A DNA stretch of 64,000 nucleotides from Micromonospora mirobrigensis (GTDB taxonomy: Bacteria > Actinomycetota > Actinomycetes > Mycobacteriales > Micromonosporaceae): the NCBI RefSeq assembly GCF_900091555.1, contig NZ_FMCX01000003.1, positions 646,030 through 710,029 of the forward strand. Reading direction: 5' to 3'. Under the pieces are notes generated by a model. The model saw only the letters and a program-made list of their open reading frames with translations, was not told the origin of the DNA and did no database searches. Position numbers and translations under genes: made by a program. Shown here piece after piece: positions 60,270-64,000 of this stretch (its first letter is position 1; each line of letters begins with the position of its first letter).

Positions 60270-61946
60270 CTACTTTCCCCCTTTTTTTCCCTCGCCCTTG
60301 CCCTTCTTGCCCTCGTGCTCCGGCTTCGCCTTCGCCCCGCCGGACTTCGTGGCCGTGGATCCGCCACCGCCCGAACCGGCCTTCGCCGCGGGCGCCTTCA
60401 CCACCGGCGCCTTCGCCGCGGGCGCCTTCACCACCGGCGCCTTGGCCGCGGGCGGTTTCGGCGGCACGACCGGAACCGAGCCGGCCACCCCGGCCACCTC
60501 CACCCCGCAGCTGGTGTCGCCGAGGCGGAACTCCACCGGCAGCGGGTTGGTGCCGGTGTAGGAGCCGGTCAGCGTCATCGTGTGGGTGGCGGCCGGCGGC
60601 AAGGTGTCCTTCCCGGCCGGCGCGGTCACCTCGACCGTCCGCCCCTCCTGCCGGGCCGGGCTCGGCGCGGCCCGCAGGACCTTCTGCTTGCCCGGGAAGG
60701 TGAAGCTCATCGTCCAGCCGCGCAGCTCCCGGTTGCCCGTGTTGGTCAGGGTCAACTCGGCGGCGAAGTCCTTGCCGGTGTCCCGGCGCAGCACGTAGTC
60801 GACCTCGCACGGGGTCTGCTGGGCGGCCCCCATCCCGGCCTCCACCGGCCGGTCCACCCCGCCGCTGGCCGGGCTCCGGGAGGTCACCCCCCAGACCCCG
60901 GCGGTCACCGCCACCAGACCCGCCGCGGCCACCCCCGCCTCGACCCGCCGCCGCCGGGACACCGCCCGCCGGGCCCGGTCCCGGTTGCGGGAGCCGGAGA
61001 ACGGCAGGGCGTCGGTGTCGGTGGACCACGGCAGGATCGTCGTGCCGGCACTGGCCAGCAACGCCGGGTCCGTCACCCCGGGCGCCGGGGAGACCGGGAC
61101 CGGCGCGAGCATCCCCGCCGCGTCGGCGAGCGTACGGGCCACCTCGGCGGTCGCCGGCCGGTCGGCCGGACGCTTGGCCAGGCAGCGCCGGACCAGCCCG
61201 GCGACCTCGTCGGGGAGCCCGGCGACCGGCGGCATCGGGGCCGGCTCGTGGTACATGTGCGCCCGGAGCATCTCGGTGGTGGTGCTGGCCTGCCAGGGCA
61301 GCCGGCCGGTGAGCATCCGGTAGAGCAGCAGGCCGACCGCGTACACGTCGGTGGCCGGGGAGACCTGACCGTTGTCGAGCCGTTCCGGCGCCAGGTAGGC
61401 CGGGGTGCCGAGCAGGTTGCCGTCCGGCCCCTTCTCGCTCTCCCCCACCAGCGCCGAGATGCCGAAGTCGACGACCTTCACCCCGGTCGAGGTGAGCATG
61501 ACGTTGCCGGGGGTGACGTCCCGGTGCACCACCCCGCGGGCGTGCGCGGTGGCCAGCGCGGAGGCGACCTCCGCCCCGATGGTCACCGCCTCCCGCCAGG
61601 GCAGCGCCCCGCCGGAGGCGAACCGCTGGCTCAGCGGACCACCGTCGACCAGCTCCATCACGACGTACGGCACGGTCAGCCCGACCTGCTCGGACTCGCC
61701 GTAGTCGTACACGTTGGTGATGTTGGGGTGGCAGAGCCGCGCGGCGGCCTGCGCCTCCAACCGGATGCGGTGCCGGAAGGACCGGTCGCTGGCCAGCCGG
61801 GAGGCGAGCACCTTGATCGCCACCTGGCGGCCCAGCACCTCGTCGTAGCCGCGCCAGACGACGGACATGCCGCCTGCGCCGAGCTGCTCGATCAGCCGGT
61901 ACCGCTCACCGAGCAGGTGCGCGCCGTTCCGCAGAGCTCCACCCAT
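60270..61946 (-). CDS. Membrane Ser/Thr protein kinase with extracellular CBM2-like domain
   Basis: 558 residues. The kinase domain (about 15-275) has the P-loop GAGGMSVVWRG, Lys45, HRD 141-143 with Asn148 (HRDVTPGN), DFG 160-162 and APE 186-188. An Arg-rich segment and one membrane helix (about 336-354) follow. The outer part, C380 to C480, matches the CBM2 plan: bounding Cys pair, FAAELTLTNTGNRELRGWTMSFTFPG and a final strand to Cys. Then Lys/Pro/Ala repeats and a Lys-Gly tail. The zero-frame stop is TAG at 60270-60272; a slippery A7 could extend it to 60214. It differs from PASTA-type PknB. Confidence 0.88.
   Translation of the reverse strand: MGGALRNGAHLLGERYRLIEQLGAGGMSVVWRGYDEVLGRQVAIKVLASRLASDRSFRHRIRLEAQAAARLCHPNITNVYDYGESEQVGLTVPYVVMELVDGGPLSQRFASGGALPWREAVTIGAEVASALATAHARGVVHRDVTPGNVMLTSTGVKVVDFGISALVGESEKGPDGNLLGTPAYLAPERLDNGQVSPATDVYAVGLLLYRMLTGRLPWQASTTTEMLRAHMYHEPAPMPPVAGLPDEVAGLVRRCLAKRPADRPATAEVARTLADAAGMLAPVPVSPAPGVTDPALLASAGTTILPWSTDTDALPFSGSRNRDRARRAVSRRRRVEAGVAAAGLVAVTAGVWGVTSRSPASGGVDRPVEAGMGAAQQTPCEVDYVLRRDTGKDFAAELTLTNTGNRELRGWTMSFTFPGKQKVLRAAPSPARQEGRTVEVTAPAGKDTLPPAATHTMTLTGSYTGTNPLPVEFRLGDTSCGVEVAGVAGSVPVVPPKPPAAKAPVVKAPAAKAPVVKAPAAKAGSGGGGSTATKSGGAKAKPEHEGKKGKGEGKKGGK
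60282..60288 (-). promoter_or_regulatory. Candidate -1 frameshift/slippage site (A7) in the kinase gene
   Basis: Minus-strand codons read GGA AAA AAA GGG, so A AAA AAA is in the X XXY YYZ phase. Slipping back one base reads AGG GGG AAA GTA GCT and adds 22 residues ending GKGKGKGH (stop at 60214-60216) instead of stopping after 4 codons. GGGCGAGGG directly upstream could serve as a stimulatory ribosome-binding-like site. Confidence 0.45.
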
Positions 61947-62017
61947 GGTGAGAGCTTTTGCCCGGGACCCCCGTCGCTACACCTGGAAGGTCGGAATCGG
62001 TCAGGAATGTCACCCGT

Positions 62018-63568
62018 TCAGGCGGTCGCGAGCAGTTGGTCCACCGGCGCGTAGTCGTCGGTCAACACCAGCGCGTCGTCGACATAGTCCGTCAGGGCCG
62101 GGCCCTCCAGCAGGCTCGCCGGCTCGCGCAACCCGCCGACCCGCCGCTGGAGCGCGTCCAGCGGCAGCGGCGCGTCCGAGGCCACGATGACGAAGTTGCT
62201 GCCCTGGCGGCCGGCGATCGCGGCCGGCGGGGCGATCAGCGCGACGTGCCGGAACTCGGCGGCGACCGTGGCCAGCTCGCTGCGGATGAACCGGTCCGGC
62301 GGATAGTCGATGACGTTCTGCGTGTAGACGCCGCCCGGCCGCAGCACCCGACGGATCTCGGCGGCCATCTCCCGGGTGGCCAGGTGCCACGGCACCACCA
62401 GGTGACCGAAGGCGTCCCCGACGATCAGGTCCCGGCTGTCGGTGGCCTCCCCGTCCAGCAGCACCCGGGCGTCACCGACCACGGCCCGCAGCCCCGGCCC
62501 GGTCCGCACGCCCAACTCGCGGCGGTCCAGGTCGACCAGGGCGCCGTCGATCTCGAAGACCAGGTTGTCGGTGCCCGGCCGGGTCGCGGTCAGGTAGCGC
62601 GGCATGGTGAACCCGCCGCCGCCCAGGTGCAGCGCGTCCAGCCGCCGCCCCTTCGGGGCCGCCTCGTCGGTCACCGCTCCGAACCACTGGGTGTACGCGT
62701 ACTCCAGGTGGGTCGGGTCGGCCAGGTCCACGTACGAGTGCTGGGCCGAGTTGAGCAGCAGCATCCGCCCCGACGGCCGGTTCGGGTCGACCTCCACCTT
62801 GGCGCAGTGGTACGCCGTCTCGGTGTCGCACGGGTTCGGGGCCACCGCGCTCAGCCCCGCCCCGACCAGGCCCAGCACGGCCAGCGCGGCCTTCGTCCGG
62901 GCCGGACCGGGCAGTCCCGCCCGCCCCCGCCGCCGCAGGTACGCCCCGAGCGCCAGCCCGGTCACGCCGAGCGCCACGGCCAGCGCCAGCACGATCACCG
63001 TGCTGGGCAGCGCCGCGACCAGCACGAAGCCGGTGACCAGGGTGGCGGTGATGCCGCCGAGGGTGCCGATGCCGGAGAGCCGCCCGACCACCTGGCCGGT
63101 GCGGCGCAGGTCGGCGAGCTGGAGCTTGACCACCAGCGGGGTGACCGCCGCCAGCAACGCCGCCGGCACGAACACGGCCAGCGCGGTGAGCAGCAGGATC
63201 GCGCTCGCCGCGCCGCCGCGCAGCAGCTCACCGGCGTACCGCACCACCGGCAGGGTGACCGCGGTGGCGATGCCGGCCAGCACCAGGGCCGGCGCCAGCA
63301 GGGTACGCGGGTCCCGCCGGTCGGCCAGCCACCCGCCGGTCCACGCCCCGTACGCGATGGCGGCCAGCGCGACGCCGATCACCGAGCTGGTGACCTGGAG
63401 GGTGACCCCCACGTACGGGCCGACCAGTCGCAGCGACACGGTCTCCAGCACCAGCACCGCCCCGCTGGCGAGGAAGACCAGGAAGGCGGCGAGGCCGTCG
63501 GGCAGGGCGCGGCCCTCGGCGGGCACGACCGCGGGCTCGGCCGCGACCTGTGACGATGCGGAGTTCAC
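62018..63568 (-). CDS. Membrane-fused spermidine-synthase-like protein
   Basis: 516 residues from the GTG beginning VNSASSQV; a TTG at 63607 is less likely. The N-terminal half has about 8 membrane helices (VFLASGAVLVLETVSLRLVGPYVG, then LAAVTPLVVKLQ). The C-terminal half has a spermidine-synthase-type Rossmann fold: DALHLGGGGFTMPRYLTAT, VFEIDGALVDL (Asp/Glu binding SAM-type ligand), VVGDARVLLD and LIVGDAFGHLVVPWHLATREM. Polyamine-site Tyr and Asp residues are not clearly conserved, so a methyl or aminopropyl transfer is uncertain. It is upstream of the kinase on the same strand, 71 nt apart. Confidence 0.85.
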   Translation of the reverse strand: MNSASSQVAAEPAVVPAEGRALPDGLAAFLVFLASGAVLVLETVSLRLVGPYVGVTLQVTSSVIGVALAAIAYGAWTGGWLADRRDPRTLLAPALVLAGIATAVTLPVVRYAGELLRGGAASAILLLTALAVFVPAALLAAVTPLVVKLQLADLRRTGQVVGRLSGIGTLGGITATLVTGFVLVAALPSTVIVLALAVALGVTGLALGAYLRRRGRAGLPGPARTKAALAVLGLVGAGLSAVAPNPCDTETAYHCAKVEVDPNRPSGRMLLLNSAQHSYVDLADPTHLEYAYTQWFGAVTDEAAPKGRRLDALHLGGGGFTMPRYLTATRPGTDNLVFEIDGALVDLDRRELGVRTGPGLRAVVGDARVLLDGEATDSRDLIVGDAFGHLVVPWHLATREMAAEIRRVLRPGGVYTQNVIDYPPDRFIRSELATVAAEFRHVALIAPPAAIAGRQGSNFVIVASDAPLPLDALQRRVGGLREPASLLEGPALTDYVDDALVLTDDYAPVDQLLATA

Positions 63569-63679
63569 CGGCCGATGGTACGCAGCGAACCTGACCGCCG
63601 TGGCCAATACATCGAAAGATGAGCATGGCTTGCGTGTGGCCCGGTGCCGGCGTCCGGCCCGGCGATGCTCCTATGGATG

Positions 63680-64000
63680 TCAAGGGGTGTTGAGGGCGGT
63701 GAAGTCGGTGAGGAGGGCGGCGTGGACCTCGCGGACGACGTATCGCTTGAGGCACCGCATGATCTCTTTCTTGCCGAGGCCCTGTTTGGTGCGTTTCTCA
63801 ACGTAGGCGCGGGTTCGGGGGTCGTAGCGCATCCGGCTGAGCACGATCGTGTGCAGGGCGTTGTTCGCGGCTCGGTCGCCGCCGCGGTTGAGGCGGTGCC
63901 GGTCGATGCGTCCGCTGCTGGCGGGGATCGGGGCGGCGCCGCAGAGGTGGGCCAGGGCCGCTTCGGAACGTAGCCGGTCGGGATTGTCGCCGGCGGTGGT
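63680..64000 (-). mobile_element. IS110-family transposase, C-terminal part (runs off window)
   Basis: The last 106 codons of an IS110/IS1111-type transposase on the minus strand, stop TGA at 63680-63682. The Transposase_20 domain is clear: AGDNPDRLRSEAALAHLCGAAPIPASSG, then HRLNRGGDRAANNALHTIVLSRMR and GLGKKEIMRCLKRYVVREV, with the catalytic Ser in the PASSG segment. The N-terminal DEDD part and the other end of the element lie beyond the window. The IS end is near 63660-63680, about 110 nt upstream of the spermidine-synthase-like start. Confidence 0.9.

Noticed and set aside
60214..61029. Separate minus-strand gene of 271 codons overlapping the kinase
   Set aside because: Most of it is the kinase ectodomain read in the wrong frame; only its last 22 codons are of interest, as a frameshift extension.
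1..64000. tRNA, rRNA, riboswitches or replication origin
   Set aside because: Reading the intergenic stretches gave no cloverleaf, T-loop GTTCGA context with acceptor stem, DnaA-box cluster or known riboswitch core; a covariance-model scan (tRNAscan-SE, Rfam) would be decisive.

Overview
The window is about 73% G+C, dense, with many GTG and some TTG starts, 1-8 nt gene overlaps, ECF sigma factors, a SARP regulator, a mycobacterial-type MoeZ, an LPXTG surface protein and no glutathione genes. It also carries a short GGGGCCCC-containing inverted repeat that I associate with Micromonospora and its relatives. I therefore read it as chromosomal DNA of a Micromonosporaceae actinomycete, most likely Micromonospora. 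Genus assignment is inference. No tRNA, rRNA, CRISPR array, prophage or biosynthetic core gene was found.

Layout. 1-600: tail of a probable sigma factor and a membrane partner with an FtsX-like extracellular domain. 649-2956: MFS transporter and HtpX protease. 3129-17034: a dispersed, incomplete complex I set (nuoB, then nuoC-H, then nuoI-J-K-L-M-N, all on the minus strand), interrupted by a Uma2 protein, a SnoaL-like protein, a Xi-class GST, a glucose-dehydrogenase-like enzyme and a DUF2252 protein. 17140-19069: ECF sigma factor and membrane partner. 19097-23428: a PLP lyase coupled to a GPH transporter, a secreted propeller-like protein and an alkyltransferase-like protein. 23490-25908: proB-proA. 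26053-31082: cyclase-like toroid protein, moeZ, two tandem DUF3152 putative metzincins and an alpha/beta hydrolase. 31107-40646: a 1080-residue disordered protein, TetR, DUF3107, ferritin-like protein, DEAD-box helicase, methyltransferase, small membrane protein and HTH regulator. 40693-46726: metal-binding-like secreted protein, RecQ-phosphoribosyltransferase fusion, a membrane-bound SARP-HhH fusion and a lipoprotein. 46783-52377: SDR and a complete livJGFHM ABC importer. 52721-56131: a large VWA/SpaA-like LPXTG surface protein. 56415-64000: small GntR regulator, secreted GDPD, KtrBA potassium uptake, a Ser/Thr kinase with an extracellular CBM2-like domain, a spermidine-synthase-like membrane protein and the end of an IS110-family transposase.

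Points of interest are: 20-27 codon minigenes that bridge adjacent operon genes through 4-nt GTGA overlaps; three copies of the GGGGCCCC repeat, two of them at the places where the nuo cluster is broken; a heptanucleotide A AAA AAA slippery site in exactly the right phase at the 3' end of the kinase gene; and two unusual fusions (SARP-membrane-HhH and RecQ-PRTase). No single wholly new defence or biosynthetic system is evident.
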